Shown here piece after piece: positions 38,575 through 48,370 of a stretch of 64,000 bases of DNA. Every line of letters begins with the position of its first letter. Position 1 is the first letter of the stretch. The translations under genes and the position numbers were made by a program. The stretch covers positions 107,583-171,582 of the forward strand of contig JAGLME010000024.1 in assembly GCA_023140195.1 (NCBI GenBank), given 5' to 3'. The notes beneath the pieces are model-generated. The model was not told where the DNA came from. It searched no databases and saw only the letters and a list, made by a program, of their open reading frames with translations. This DNA is from Thermoplasmata archaeon (lineage in GTDB: Archaea > Thermoplasmatota > Thermoplasmata > RBG-16-68-12 > SOIM01).

Positions 38575-39590
38575 GATCCCGAGTCTCTTCTTCTGGAGAA
38601 GTAGTAATAGAATATGATCAGGACCACAAAGATCGGCACAAAATAGAGGAATCCTGAGAGCATCGAGAAGGCATCCCCTCCAAACAGCAAATATGCCGTA
38701 AGTACAGAAACCATGGACAATATGGCGAAGAGAATCAGCATGCCGATTACGATCTGCTTGATGGACTTGACCCTCTCTTCCCACGTGTAAGTTTTCATTT
38801 GGGCTTCTGTGAATTCTGAATCGGTCATTTCCACGAACTTCCTGCTGCTCGACACCGATGAAGCCCCGATGGCAAAAGCGAACATGGCCAGGAGCCCGAC
38901 GATCGGACCCAGTATCCCCACCACGATAATCAAATCAGTCCACCCAAATGCGAAGAAGAGACCTGCCGCTACGAGGACGATAGCGAACAATATCAGCACG
39001 GTCTTGTCAAGCGTATCCAGCTTCGTGGGCTGAAGGTTCCTCAACTTCTCTCTCTGCTCGGGTGTAAGCTTCCTTTTCTTGTTCCATTCATAGAGAAACC
39101 AAACAACGAATATCAGGACTATGGGCGAGGTCGCTGGGAGAACGCCTACCCACCACGGAAAATGAAATTCTTCACCACCTGCAGTGATGGCCTCCCCTTT
39201 GAAAATGTAAGACCATGAGAAGGAGGAATCGATTCGTGTTTCATTAATGTCCTTTGCTGTGTCCTGCAGTGTGAAGTGATACGTGCCGTCCGTCGGTACG
39301 AAGATGACGAAGAAAAAAGTCGTATTGTCCACCGTCCAAAAAGTATTCCTTGGATGATAGTCAACATATGGGGTGATTACAATCGAGTTCTCCACGGAGG
39401 TCCGGTTCATCGCCTCGGTGAAATTCAGTTCAATCCATTGGTCTCCAGGGCTTAAGAGCGCTCTGTCTGGAGGGTAAAGCCGATCCACTTGTGGCGGCAC
39501 ACCGTCATCTGCAGAACAAGGATTGCTCGCAAAAGGGATCAGAATGACGAATAGTATTAGAGTAGCTGGAAGTGAAGATCGCCTCCGCAA
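38568..39590 (-). CDS. Membrane protein with N-terminal Ig-like extracellular domain
   Basis: Signal peptide, PPQVDRLYPPDRALLSPGDQWIELNFTEAMNRTSVENSIVITP, four TM segments. Confidence 0.75.
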   Translation of the reverse strand: MRRRSSLPATLILFVILIPFASNPCSADDGVPPQVDRLYPPDRALLSPGDQWIELNFTEAMNRTSVENSIVITPYVDYHPRNTFWTVDNTTFFFVIFVPTDGTYHFTLQDTAKDINETRIDSSFSWSYIFKGEAITAGGEEFHFPWWVGVLPATSPIVLIFVVWFLYEWNKKRKLTPEQREKLRNLQPTKLDTLDKTVLILFAIVLVAAGLFFAFGWTDLIIVVGILGPIVGLLAMFAFAIGASSVSSSRKFVEMTDSEFTEAQMKTYTWEERVKSIKQIVIGMLILFAILSMVSVLTAYLLFGGDAFSMLSGFLYFVPIFVVLIIFYYYFSRRRDSGSQ

Positions 39591-39679
39591 GTTCGCACCC
39601 TACCTCGATGTTGATTGTTCTTCGATAGTAAATATCTTACTCCACGCCGATACTTGTGGATTACCCCCAAACTGGGGCT

Positions 39680-41203
39680 CTATGTGATCAATGCCTGTCC
39701 AGCCAGACACGAGATTGTGTATGCCACGACTGAAACGAGGAGCCCGGTCCCGATGGAGTGATCCCTTTCCGTTCTATCAGGACCCTTCTGTATTGCGGTC
39801 ACGAAGTATGTCGCCACCACGGCGATCAGTACCACATACACTCCAAGCACGATGAGGAAGATGGATGGGGACATCATCCCCTCGGTCTGCCCCATGGCTG
39901 TGAATGTCTCGTACAGCAGCGAATAGAGAGAGAACGTCACCCCCATCACGATGGGAGCAAAGAGCAGGCTGGTCATCCTCATGCTTTCCGTTGACGTCCT
40001 GAGATTCCTCCTGGTGTCCTCGTCCAATCTCTGTATCTCCTGCAGATGATCTGACGTGCTGATCACCATCTGCCCCGCCTTGACCGAGTCCTTCTTCGCG
40101 ATCTCCACGAACGACCTCATGGTCGCTCCTATTCTCTTGGATGGTAAACCCTCAAACAATCCAGCCTCTCCGAAGAACGCCCTCTCCAACGTGTGACCGA
40201 ACACGATCATCCTGTGCTGAGCACTGCGAAGTAAGTCCCCGAACAATGTCCCTTTCAATGACCTTGCTGTTTCCATTACCGCCTTCTCGGGTGGCGCCCC
40301 TTCCGAAATCCTCGTCCCCAGTTGGAATAAGACGTCAGGGAATTCCTCTTCCATTCTCAGGATCTTCTCTCTTTCCCTTTTCCTTCTGTGAGTTCTCGAT
40401 ATCAAGTGGACTGAAGCAGGAAGAGCCGCGCTCCAGATGATGAGGTAAGGCCCGAAAGTGCTCAGGTTCAAGATTCCAAACACACCCAGTGACATTCCAA
40501 GTACCACCAAGAGTAGGACGGTCCACCTCAGAGGATCGCTTTTACTCTCGATCTGAATTGACGAGACAACGCCCGGTCTTCCAGACAGTATGTGGAACGC
40601 GTAGAGAAATGCAGCGAGTGGGAAGACAACATCCATCAACAGCACGACAAGAAGCGGGTGAATTCCACCACCATTTCCAGAACCCTCCGCTCTGTGGCTC
40701 AGGTCCAGACCTCCCAGCGAAACCATCGGGAGCATTGCACCGAGTATCATCGGCAGCAGTATCCCAAGAGCGAACAGGATGGTCGTTGGCGTTGACAGAG
40801 AACTCGCGAACTCCTCCATCTTCTTCTTTGTTCCAGAAATGACAATGTCCATCGCCTTGTCAAGACTCCTCTCCCGCCCTTCATCTGTCCCCTCCAGAGT
40901 GGCGCTCTTGACAGCGAACAACGCCCTCTTCAGATCCTCGTTCGCCTTCCCCCACTCGTTCGCGGTCGCAGTGAAGGAATCCTCCACCGAGTGGTACTTC
41001 CGCATGTACACGTTCCACAGTATCCTCTTCAGTCCAGAGCCTATCGGACCTTCCATGTTCCTCGCGGCGAACGTGATCGCCCTCGTCAGGGACGGTGAGA
41101 GCCGGATGCTCATCGCCATGTACCCTATCAGTTCGGGCGCCCTGCCCTGGCATTCGAGTTGGATTCTCTTCTCGGCATTGGAGGATTCACGCATAGCCAG
41201 CAA
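39680..41203 (-). CDS. Type II/IV pilus assembly platform protein (TadC/GspF-like)
   Basis: LFQLGTRISEGAPPEKAVMETARSL and repeated TM segments; adjacent to the secretion ATPase. Confidence 0.85.
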   Translation of the reverse strand: MLAMRESSNAEKRIQLECQGRAPELIGYMAMSIRLSPSLTRAITFAARNMEGPIGSGLKRILWNVYMRKYHSVEDSFTATANEWGKANEDLKRALFAVKSATLEGTDEGRERSLDKAMDIVISGTKKKMEEFASSLSTPTTILFALGILLPMILGAMLPMVSLGGLDLSHRAEGSGNGGGIHPLLVVLLMDVVFPLAAFLYAFHILSGRPGVVSSIQIESKSDPLRWTVLLLVVLGMSLGVFGILNLSTFGPYLIIWSAALPASVHLISRTHRRKREREKILRMEEEFPDVLFQLGTRISEGAPPEKAVMETARSLKGTLFGDLLRSAQHRMIVFGHTLERAFFGEAGLFEGLPSKRIGATMRSFVEIAKKDSVKAGQMVISTSDHLQEIQRLDEDTRRNLRTSTESMRMTSLLFAPIVMGVTFSLYSLLYETFTAMGQTEGMMSPSIFLIVLGVYVVLIAVVATYFVTAIQKGPDRTERDHSIGTGLLVSVVAYTISCLAGQALIT

Positions 41204-43496
41204 CCTTGTTGAACCATTCCTTCCATTCTCTCAGAACTCCTCCGCAGTCGATCGAACCCGTGCTGTGATGCTTCTCGATGAGCTGACGGAATGCAACGTT
41301 CGAACGGATCACGAACTCCGCCTCCAGGAGGGACGGTCTATCTTCCCGCAGAGCGAAGTCAACTATCACTTGCCTCATCCTGCTTCTGGCTTCCACATTC
41401 TCTTTGGCTTCCCGTGTGCTCATTCCCCAGGACCTGGCAATGCTGCGGGTTCTTTCGGATTCTCCATCTTTGGATAGCAACCTGTCCTCCAGCTCGTTGA
41501 ATCTCATAAGGTCTGTGAAGCTGCCCTCTTCCTCCTTGGCGACCTCGGCGATCTGGACCACCCTTCGCATTTCCCTTTGCGTGCCCCCGGGCCTCGTGAG
41601 CCCGCAGACGATCACCACATCAGTTGCGTTGAACGACTTCGCGTTTATCCCCATGTCGTGGACCACCCTCTCGAACACCGCCTTGGCCGAATCCGCGTGG
41701 AACGTTCCCATCACCGAGCTCCCCGCGGTGCCCGCCCTCATCGCCTCATAAAGCGTTCTGGCTTCCTGCCCTCTCACCTCTCCAAGAACAAGCACTGACT
41801 CGCCCAACCTCAACGACACTCTCAGGGCCTCGTCAGCTGTCATCTGCCCCTTTCCGCCCAGGGAGGACTGGACGTACAGGCTCTGGACCTTGAATCCCAG
41901 CTCCTGCATTGCAGCCACCGGCAGTTCCAGCGTGTCCTCGATGGTGATTATCCTCTGGCTTCTGGGGAACTCCAGCATCATTGCCCCCAGCAGGGAGGAT
42001 TTGCCAGCGCCTCTGGAACCGGCGACAAGGATCGTCGACCGACCGTCTATGAGGAAGGAGATCAGTCCGGCTGCATCAGCGGTCAGCGTTCGATTGGCCA
42101 TGAGCCTCAGCAACGTCCAGGGCCTGGTGGAATGTCTTCTCAATGCGATCGCGATCCCATTGGGGCTCAACGGCGGACCTACCACTGTCACCCTCGTGCC
42201 GAAGGAGGGAAGGTTGTGCTCCAGGATCGGCATGGATTCCGAGAACGGTCTTCCGCTCTCCAATCTGAACTTGGACAATAGAGACTCGGCAGCGTCCTCA
42301 CCCAGCCTGATGTTCGTCGCAAGCTTCGTCCCCATCCGTTCATCATCTATCCCGCTCATGACAACGTGAACACGGCTCGATGAAGCGGGGGCGTCAACAT
42401 ACACGTCCTGAACGTGATCGTCCCTCAGTAGAACCTCTATGACGCCCAGCCCCGAGGTGTATTTGGCAACTATCTCGGATATCGTCCTTCCGTTCTCAAG
42501 TTCCTCCTCCCTGTTCGATCCGAGGATCATCTCATGCTTGGACGCCAGCTCTGGGATCAATCTCTCGGCTTCTCTGATAACGTACGCCCTCGTCTGTTCC
42601 AAACTCTCCAGGGACACGTTCTTGGGATAATGGTCCATGAGCTCTTCGAGCACCAGATGAACCAGCTTCACGTGACTCAGAGGCAACTGATATTCCAGCG
42701 GGGTTATCCGGTAGATGCACTCCCCACTGTCCTTCAAATAGAGCAGCTCAACTTCCTCATCCTTCACCTTGTATGCCGCTATCAGATCGGAACCGCTCAC
42801 TCGGTCGGATGTCACCCAGGACGAGGAAAAGCAGGGCCTGACTGAACTGTTCTCCCTGAGAACCCTCTTCATGCCAGTTACCAACGACCTCGTTTCAATG
42901 AGTGTTGTTCCCTCATTCCCCCCCGCAGGTGATATCTTGAAAGCGCGCCCCAGGATCCAGGACCTCAGCTCATCTAATCGGTTGGACAAGGACCTCAGAT
43001 CGCTCTTGGTCGACTCAAGACACTTCTTGCAGGAATCCCGATCAGTGGACAGACCCGAGGACTGCAGCCTCACTTCCCTGCTGAATGCCGGAAGGCTTTT
43101 CTTGAAGGCCTTCTCGATCTTGTTGAAGATGTATGCGGGCGCCTTCTTACACTTCAAGCATCCTTCCGAATCAGCTCCCGGCCTTCTATTGCTGAATCCT
43201 GCGACCGCCCTCAAGGTGTCCGTTAAAGCTTGAACCAGTTCCACCGCATCATTCTCGTACAGCGTCTCCACGAACCCCGACAGGATGATTGAATCAGGGA
43301 TCGGTTCCTCCAGCAGGATCTCCATCACGCCATTTCTGCATTCCCTCTCCAGCAGACTTGCCTTGCCATCACAGCTCTTGCACAGTACATTCAGATCGAC
43401 GCTGTCGCCGATGGTCCGCATCTGGTACTCGCATTTCTCCGAAGCACCCTCCGCCGAGGAAAGGGAACCGCCCTTCCCAAGTCTCATTGAACTCAT
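41187..43496 (-). CDS. Type II/IV secretion ATPase (TadA/CpaF-like) with N-terminal Cys-pair region
   Basis: Walker A VAGSRGAGKSSLLGAM, ESVLVLGEVRGQEARTLYEAMRAGTAGSSVMGTFHAD; CKSC, CLKC, CKKC pairs. Confidence 0.9.
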   Translation of the reverse strand: MSSMRLGKGGSLSSAEGASEKCEYQMRTIGDSVDLNVLCKSCDGKASLLERECRNGVMEILLEEPIPDSIILSGFVETLYENDAVELVQALTDTLRAVAGFSNRRPGADSEGCLKCKKAPAYIFNKIEKAFKKSLPAFSREVRLQSSGLSTDRDSCKKCLESTKSDLRSLSNRLDELRSWILGRAFKISPAGGNEGTTLIETRSLVTGMKRVLRENSSVRPCFSSSWVTSDRVSGSDLIAAYKVKDEEVELLYLKDSGECIYRITPLEYQLPLSHVKLVHLVLEELMDHYPKNVSLESLEQTRAYVIREAERLIPELASKHEMILGSNREEELENGRTISEIVAKYTSGLGVIEVLLRDDHVQDVYVDAPASSSRVHVVMSGIDDERMGTKLATNIRLGEDAAESLLSKFRLESGRPFSESMPILEHNLPSFGTRVTVVGPPLSPNGIAIALRRHSTRPWTLLRLMANRTLTADAAGLISFLIDGRSTILVAGSRGAGKSSLLGAMMLEFPRSQRIITIEDTLELPVAAMQELGFKVQSLYVQSSLGGKGQMTADEALRVSLRLGESVLVLGEVRGQEARTLYEAMRAGTAGSSVMGTFHADSAKAVFERVVHDMGINAKSFNATDVVIVCGLTRPGGTQREMRRVVQIAEVAKEEEGSFTDLMRFNELEDRLLSKDGESERTRSIARSWGMSTREAKENVEARSRMRQVIVDFALREDRPSLLEAEFVIRSNVAFRQLIEKHHSTGSIDCGGVLREWKEWFNKVAGYA

Positions 43497-43523
43497 CGGG
43501 GTAACGTGGATGCCATTAAAACA

Positions 43524-44204
43524 CTATCGCAGCCTTCGCTGGCATTTGGGGCAGTATGTCCCGTAGGTCGAATAGGTACCGCACGCAGGGCAGTTCATGG
43601 GGCCGGTGGATTTGGACATCTGGTACAATGGAGACTCTGCCTTCTCAGCCCTCTCCTTCTGTCTGGGTCTTATCATGTATACGTACACGGCCGCAATGAT
43701 GACGATGAGAACGATGGCCGTCGTTACACCGCATGCGATCAGCGTCACCCCCAAGGTGTCGGCCTCTCCCGTCATTGTCACCTCGATCGAGTAGGAAACG
43801 TTGCCTGTGGGCATCGCGCCCGTGCTCGGGAGGTCGGTGTTGTCGACGATGACGTAGTAGACCCCGTCCACCGGGAGGAAGACATCCAGAGTGGTCTGTT
43901 TGACCTTCAGCGACGTACCTCTGGAATATGTCATGAAGTACTCCTCCCCCGGGTCCCTGTAATCATTGTAACCTTCAAAGCTGGTCAAGATGAGGTCAAC
44001 ATCCTCGTCGCTCTCGAACACTATCGTGATGGTCTCCCCGAAGCTCCCGATGAAGCTGTCCGCGTAGTAATCTCCTTCCGAGACCGTCCCGGCCTTTTGG
44101 ATGACCGTTTCATCAGCCATGACCGGTTGGGCAAGTGAGAGGAGGACGATGAGATTGAGTGTTAGAACTCCCACGACAAACGACCTGTACCTGTACCCCG
44201 TCAT
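43524..44204 (-). CDS. Membrane protein: signal peptide, extracellular domain, TM, cytoplasmic zinc ribbon
   Basis: MNCPACGTYSTYGTYCPKC after TM segment. Confidence 0.75.
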   Translation of the reverse strand: MTGYRYRSFVVGVLTLNLIVLLSLAQPVMADETVIQKAGTVSEGDYYADSFIGSFGETITIVFESDEDVDLILTSFEGYNDYRDPGEEYFMTYSRGTSLKVKQTTLDVFLPVDGVYYVIVDNTDLPSTGAMPTGNVSYSIEVTMTGEADTLGVTLIACGVTTAIVLIVIIAAVYVYMIRPRQKERAEKAESPLYQMSKSTGPMNCPACGTYSTYGTYCPKCQRRLR

Positions 44205-44243
44205 CTCCACAGATTGGCATTCCAACGGATTGGCATAAAGGTT

Positions 44244-44269
44244 TCTGTGCGCACACATAGGCGCACAGA
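44244..44269 (-). repeat. Fourth dispersed copy of the 26-bp hairpin repeat (one base different)
   Basis: Reverse complement TCTGTGCGCCTATGTGTGCGCACAGA; 25/26 identity. Confidence 0.93.
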
Positions 44270-44336
44270 TTTAGGAACTGGCTCTTCACCAAGTACTTTC
44301 ACTTACCCCTCTTGTTCTAGTTTATATCCTCGGTCC

Positions 44337-44346
44337 GACCTAGGTC
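44337..44346. promoter_or_regulatory. Perfect palindrome GACCTAGGTC downstream of TATA-like TTTATAT (44321-44327)
   Basis: Seen directly; located in the likely promoter of the small zinc-ribbon ORF. Confidence 0.4.
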
Positions 44347-44358
44347 AGAACGATTCAC

Positions 44359-44496
44359 ATGATGAGAACAGACAGCATGAAGAATATAGAGCATACATCA
44401 TGCCCAGAACGATTGGTTTGCCCCGAATGCGGGTCAAGAGTGGAGGGTAGTACGAGATGTTTTCTTTGCAGGAGTTGTGGGCTTTCGAGTTGCTAG
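44359..44496 (+). CDS. Small zinc-ribbon protein (45 aa), absent from the ORF track
   Basis: MMRTDSMKNIEHTSCPERLVCPECGSRVEGSTRCFLCRSCGLSSC, TATA-like element upstream. Confidence 0.6.
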   Translation: MMRTDSMKNIEHTSCPERLVCPECGSRVEGSTRCFLCRSCGLSSC

Positions 44497-44526
44497 ACGA
44501 TGTCGGGCAAAGTCTAATAACCGCCG

Positions 44527-46686
44527 ATGCATTACCTGAGATTTACCGAGCTATTATCGGTCTTTAGGGGGAGCATTGTCGTGCCCGATTTTGACAACGA
44601 GGGGCTGGTCGCAAAGTGGGAGGTATTCTTCGATGAATACGAATACCAACCCAAGATAGTCGGCGTCGCCGACAGTTATCCAGAGAAGCGAAGCCTCTAC
44701 ATCAAGTTCGAGGACCTGGACAGGTTCGACACCGACATGGCCATGTTCTTTCTGGAACATCCGACGAACGCGATCGTCACCGGTGAGGAGGCCATCAAGA
44801 GGCTCATCCCCATCGGCCACGAGAATGTGCACATTCACCTCAGGATCGAGAGGCTCCCCAAGGACGCAAGGGTCGCTGTGAGGGATCTGAGAAGCAAGCA
44901 TCTGGGCAAGTTCCTCGCCGCCGAGGGGCTCGTCAGAAAGGCCACCGAAGTGAGACCGAGGCTGACCGAAGCGGTCTTCCAATGCATCAGGTGCAACAGG
45001 TTCATCAAAGAGCCCCAGGACGAGAGAGGGATGAGGGAACCGCTGGAATGTTACGAGGACCAAGGTGGTTGCAAGAGAGTGGCCACTTCCACCAAGTTCA
45101 AGTTGATCGGCGAGGAATCCGTATTCGCGGACACGCAGAAGATAGAGATACAGGAGAGGCCCGAAGGTCTGAGAGGCGGTGCCGAACCCCAGAGACTGGT
45201 CGCATACGTGGAGGACGACATAACCGGCGACATATCCCCCGGTGACAGGGTGATCCTCAACGGCATTCTGAGAAGCCAGCAGAGATCCACATACAGGGTC
45301 AAGTCCACTCTCTTCGACATCAACCTGGAGATCAACAGCATCGAGCCGGAGCAGAAGGCGTTCGAGGAGATCGACATCACCGACGAGGACGTCAAGGAGA
45401 TGAAGGAGGTCGCCAAGGACCCCGACATAATGACGAACATAATCGCGTCTATCTCGCCATCGATATTCGGCATGCAGATGGAAAAGGAAGCTCTCGCGCT
45501 CCAGTTGTTCGGAGGCGTTCCAAAAGAGATGCCGGACGGGACCAAGACCAGGGGGGACATACACATCCTGATGGTCGGGGACCCAGGTACCGGGAAGTCT
45601 CAGATGCTTACTTACATCAGTGCACTGGCCCCGAGAGGCGTCTACGCGTCCGGGAAATCGGCCACCGCTGCAGGTTTGACCGCCGCCGCTGTCAGAGATG
45701 ATTTCGGCGAGGGACGGTGGACCTTGGAGGCGGGCGCATTGGTACTGGCCGACATGGGTATAGTCTGCATTGATGAGATCGAGAAGATGAACCCTCAGGA
45801 CAGGAGCGCCATCCACCTGGGGATGGAGCAGCAGTTCATCACCATTTCAAAGGCCGGGATCCAGGCCACCCTGCAGAGCAGGTGCTCGGTTCTTGCAGCC
45901 GCGAACCCCAAGTTCGGAAGGTTCGACGACAGCAAGTACATTGCCGAACAGATCGATCTTTCCCCCACATTGCTGTCAAGGTTCGATGTCATTTTCGTTA
46001 TTCTCGACAAGCCGGAGACCAGACGTGACATGGACATGGCCGAGCACATACTCAAGGGCCACCTGGTCGGAGAGATGCTGAGGCAAGAAGAGGAAGGGGA
46101 GGAGATAGAGTTCGATGTGGAACTGGCGGAGGTCAACAAGCCCCATTTCGAGCCGGAGTTCCTCAGAAAGTACATCGCCCACGCCAAGCGCATCTTCCCG
46201 GTGATGACCGAGGACGCCATTAACGTGCTCAGGGATTATTACCTCAGCATAAGGAAGCAGGGCGAGCTCCAAGGGTCCGCCGTGCCCATCACTCCGAGGC
46301 AATTGGAAGCGTTCGTGAGGCTCGCAGAAGCAAGCGCAAGGGCGAGGTTGAGCGACGTCGTTTCGACAGATGACGCGGACAGAGCTGTCAAGATAGTGGA
46401 GTACTGGCTGACCAAGGTCGCCGGAGAAGAAGGGGGCAGGTTCGACATCGACATAATAGCCACGGGCACTAGCAGGTCCCAGAGGGAACAGATTATTATC
46501 CTAAGAGATGTAATAACAGAATTGACAAGAGATGAAAGCAGCGCATCACTCCAGGACATCGTCGAACTCGCCGAAGAAAAGGGCATCGCCCCGACCCGGG
46601 TCGAATCCTGGCTCAACAGGTGGAAGGAAGAGGGAGAGGTCTACTCCCCGAGAAAGAACAGGTACAAGCTCGTCTCGAAACGGTGA
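44527..46686 (+). CDS. mcm: Replicative MCM helicase
   Basis: Walker A GDPGTGKSQMLTY, IVCIDEIEKMN, LSRFDVIFV; N-terminal zinc finger; C-terminal winged helix. Confidence 0.97.
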   Translation: MHYLRFTELLSVFRGSIVVPDFDNEGLVAKWEVFFDEYEYQPKIVGVADSYPEKRSLYIKFEDLDRFDTDMAMFFLEHPTNAIVTGEEAIKRLIPIGHENVHIHLRIERLPKDARVAVRDLRSKHLGKFLAAEGLVRKATEVRPRLTEAVFQCIRCNRFIKEPQDERGMREPLECYEDQGGCKRVATSTKFKLIGEESVFADTQKIEIQERPEGLRGGAEPQRLVAYVEDDITGDISPGDRVILNGILRSQQRSTYRVKSTLFDINLEINSIEPEQKAFEEIDITDEDVKEMKEVAKDPDIMTNIIASISPSIFGMQMEKEALALQLFGGVPKEMPDGTKTRGDIHILMVGDPGTGKSQMLTYISALAPRGVYASGKSATAAGLTAAAVRDDFGEGRWTLEAGALVLADMGIVCIDEIEKMNPQDRSAIHLGMEQQFITISKAGIQATLQSRCSVLAAANPKFGRFDDSKYIAEQIDLSPTLLSRFDVIFVILDKPETRRDMDMAEHILKGHLVGEMLRQEEEGEEIEFDVELAEVNKPHFEPEFLRKYIAHAKRIFPVMTEDAINVLRDYYLSIRKQGELQGSAVPITPRQLEAFVRLAEASARARLSDVVSTDDADRAVKIVEYWLTKVAGEEGGRFDIDIIATGTSRSQREQIIILRDVITELTRDESSASLQDIVELAEEKGIAPTRVESWLNRWKEEGEVYSPRKNRYKLVSKR

Positions 46687-46690
46687 ACGG

Positions 46691-46978
46691 ATCAAGGTTA
46701 AGATCTACCAGCAAGGGGGGCAGACGGTCGTCGCCGCGTGTGATGCCGAACTCATTGGTCAGACTTTTGAAGAGGGTGAGATGATCCTCAAGGTGACCTC
46801 TTTCTATGATGGTGCTTTCGCTTCCGAAGAAGAGCTTGTGGTGAATCTAAGAGCAGCAACATGTGCGAATCTGGTCGGGAAAAGGACAATAGAAGTGGCG
46901 GTCTCCGCTGGGATCATCAACAAAGATGGTGTCATCAGGATTGGTGGGGTGCCTCACGCGCAGTTGTATCGATTCTAA
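46691..46978 (+). CDS. DUF424 protein (start codon uncertain)
   Basis: KVKIYQQGGQTVVAACDAELIGQTFEEGEMILKV...IRIGGVPHAQLYRF; no ATG/GTG/TTG near the expected N-terminus. Confidence 0.75.
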   Translation: MKVKIYQQGGQTVVAACDAELIGQTFEEGEMILKVTSFYDGAFASEEELVVNLRAATCANLVGKRTIEVAVSAGIINKDGVIRIGGVPHAQLYRF

Positions 46979-47175
46979 GGTATCTTCTTCTCCTCATGCG
47001 CCTTCTCCAAGAACTCAATGAGCTCCGCCAGTGTGTACTTCCTGGCCGCCGCCGGTATCTGCTTCAGCAGGCTCGGAACAGGAGGCATGAAACCTCTGAT
47101 CAGGGGATTAAGGCCGTTGTAGGTCTTGACAATCTCATCGATTATCTCTTGCTGGTCCTCGGGAGTTATCGTCAT
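46975..47175 (-). CDS. Small conserved-looking protein
   Basis: 66-aa ORF with amphipathic helices, convergent with DUF424 gene. Confidence 0.5.
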   Translation of the reverse strand: MTITPEDQQEIIDEIVKTYNGLNPLIRGFMPPVPSLLKQIPAAARKYTLAELIEFLEKAHEEKKIP

Positions 47176-47263
47176 CGTATCACCCAGAATGATGGTGAAT
47201 GGACTATTAAACCTTCAGATTGCCCCTACCTTAAATATGAGATTCGGATTTTTGAAACCCAAT

Positions 47264-48283
47264 ATGAACCCACTGTTCTGCGTGGAATGCGGCGCCGAAG
47301 GAAAGGTGTACGAGAGCCTTTGCGAGAAGTGCTTCCTTGAGAGGCACAGGCTAGCCGAGGTGCCGGAGTTCCTGGACATCGAGGAGTGCAAGGAATGCGG
47401 TTCGTTCCTCATAGGAAGCAAGTGGATCAGTGTTCCAATGGAACGCGCCGTGGAGATGCTTCTGGACAAGGTCATCGCATACGAGGACCTCGTGGACACC
47501 CACCAGTACGGCGTCGATTACGAACCCGAGGACGAGAAGAACATCAAGATCGTGGTCCACTGCGACATGTACGTCGACGAGATGAGAACGGAGAAGGACA
47601 TTCACTCCAAGGTCAGGTTAAAGCCAAGCCAGTGCGTCACGTGCACCCGACGGAAGTCGAGGTATTACGAAGCCACCCTCCAGATCAGGGCGGACGGAAG
47701 GAACCTCACGGACGAGGAGATGGAAGCGGTCACCAAGTATGTTCACAAGAGGGTGGATTCGGCCACGGATGCGTTCATCAGCGAGGAAGAGAAGATGCAC
47801 GGCGGCTGGGATTTCCTGTTGAGCTCAAAGACCCTGGGAAGGAACATATCCAAAGAACTGGCTTCGATGTACTGCGCCCAGGATTCCTCATCGGCGAAAC
47901 TGGTCGGAATGAAGGACGGACACGAAATGTACAGGGTCACGTATGCCGTCCGGCTCCCGCAGTACAAGGTCGGGGACGTCATCGATCACCACGGAAAGCT
48001 GTATCAGATAATGGGGATGGCGACCAACATCTCGGTCAAGAACATAGAGGATTGGAGCAAGCACTCGTTCACACCGTCGGAGCTTGTAGGATCAAGTGTT
48101 GTGGATTGCTCCAGACTTCAAGCGGTGTTGCTGGTGGAGACCGAGGATGAGATGCAGATCATGGACCCGGACACCATGAAGACGGTCACCATCAAGAAGC
48201 CCGAGGGTTTCCATTCGGAAGAGGAGATCTCGATAATCAAATGCGAGAAAGGAATTTTTCCAGCGCCATCTCAAAAGGATTAA
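47264..48283 (+). CDS. NMD3-related ribosome-associated protein
   Basis: MNPLFCVECGAEGKVYESLCEKCFLERH...CKECGSF, CVTCTRRKSRYYEATLQIR. Confidence 0.88.
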   Translation: MNPLFCVECGAEGKVYESLCEKCFLERHRLAEVPEFLDIEECKECGSFLIGSKWISVPMERAVEMLLDKVIAYEDLVDTHQYGVDYEPEDEKNIKIVVHCDMYVDEMRTEKDIHSKVRLKPSQCVTCTRRKSRYYEATLQIRADGRNLTDEEMEAVTKYVHKRVDSATDAFISEEEKMHGGWDFLLSSKTLGRNISKELASMYCAQDSSSAKLVGMKDGHEMYRVTYAVRLPQYKVGDVIDHHGKLYQIMGMATNISVKNIEDWSKHSFTPSELVGSSVVDCSRLQAVLLVETEDEMQIMDPDTMKTVTIKKPEGFHSEEEISIIKCEKGIFPAPSQKD

Positions 48284-48370
48284 TTGTGTCATGTTGATAG
48301 TACTGGCCCCCCTTTGATTTGTCCCCCATCTCTAGAATCTCAATGATTTAGGCTTGAGGAAGGGCAAAGA

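Noticed and set aside
44554-45816. 420-aa minus-strand ORF antisense to mcm
   Set aside because: MCM motifs on the plus strand are unambiguous; the antisense frame is a by-product of high-GC codon usage.
44527-46686. Intein in MCM
   Set aside because: Walker A through arginine-finger regions are continuous with no inserted Hint-type sequence.
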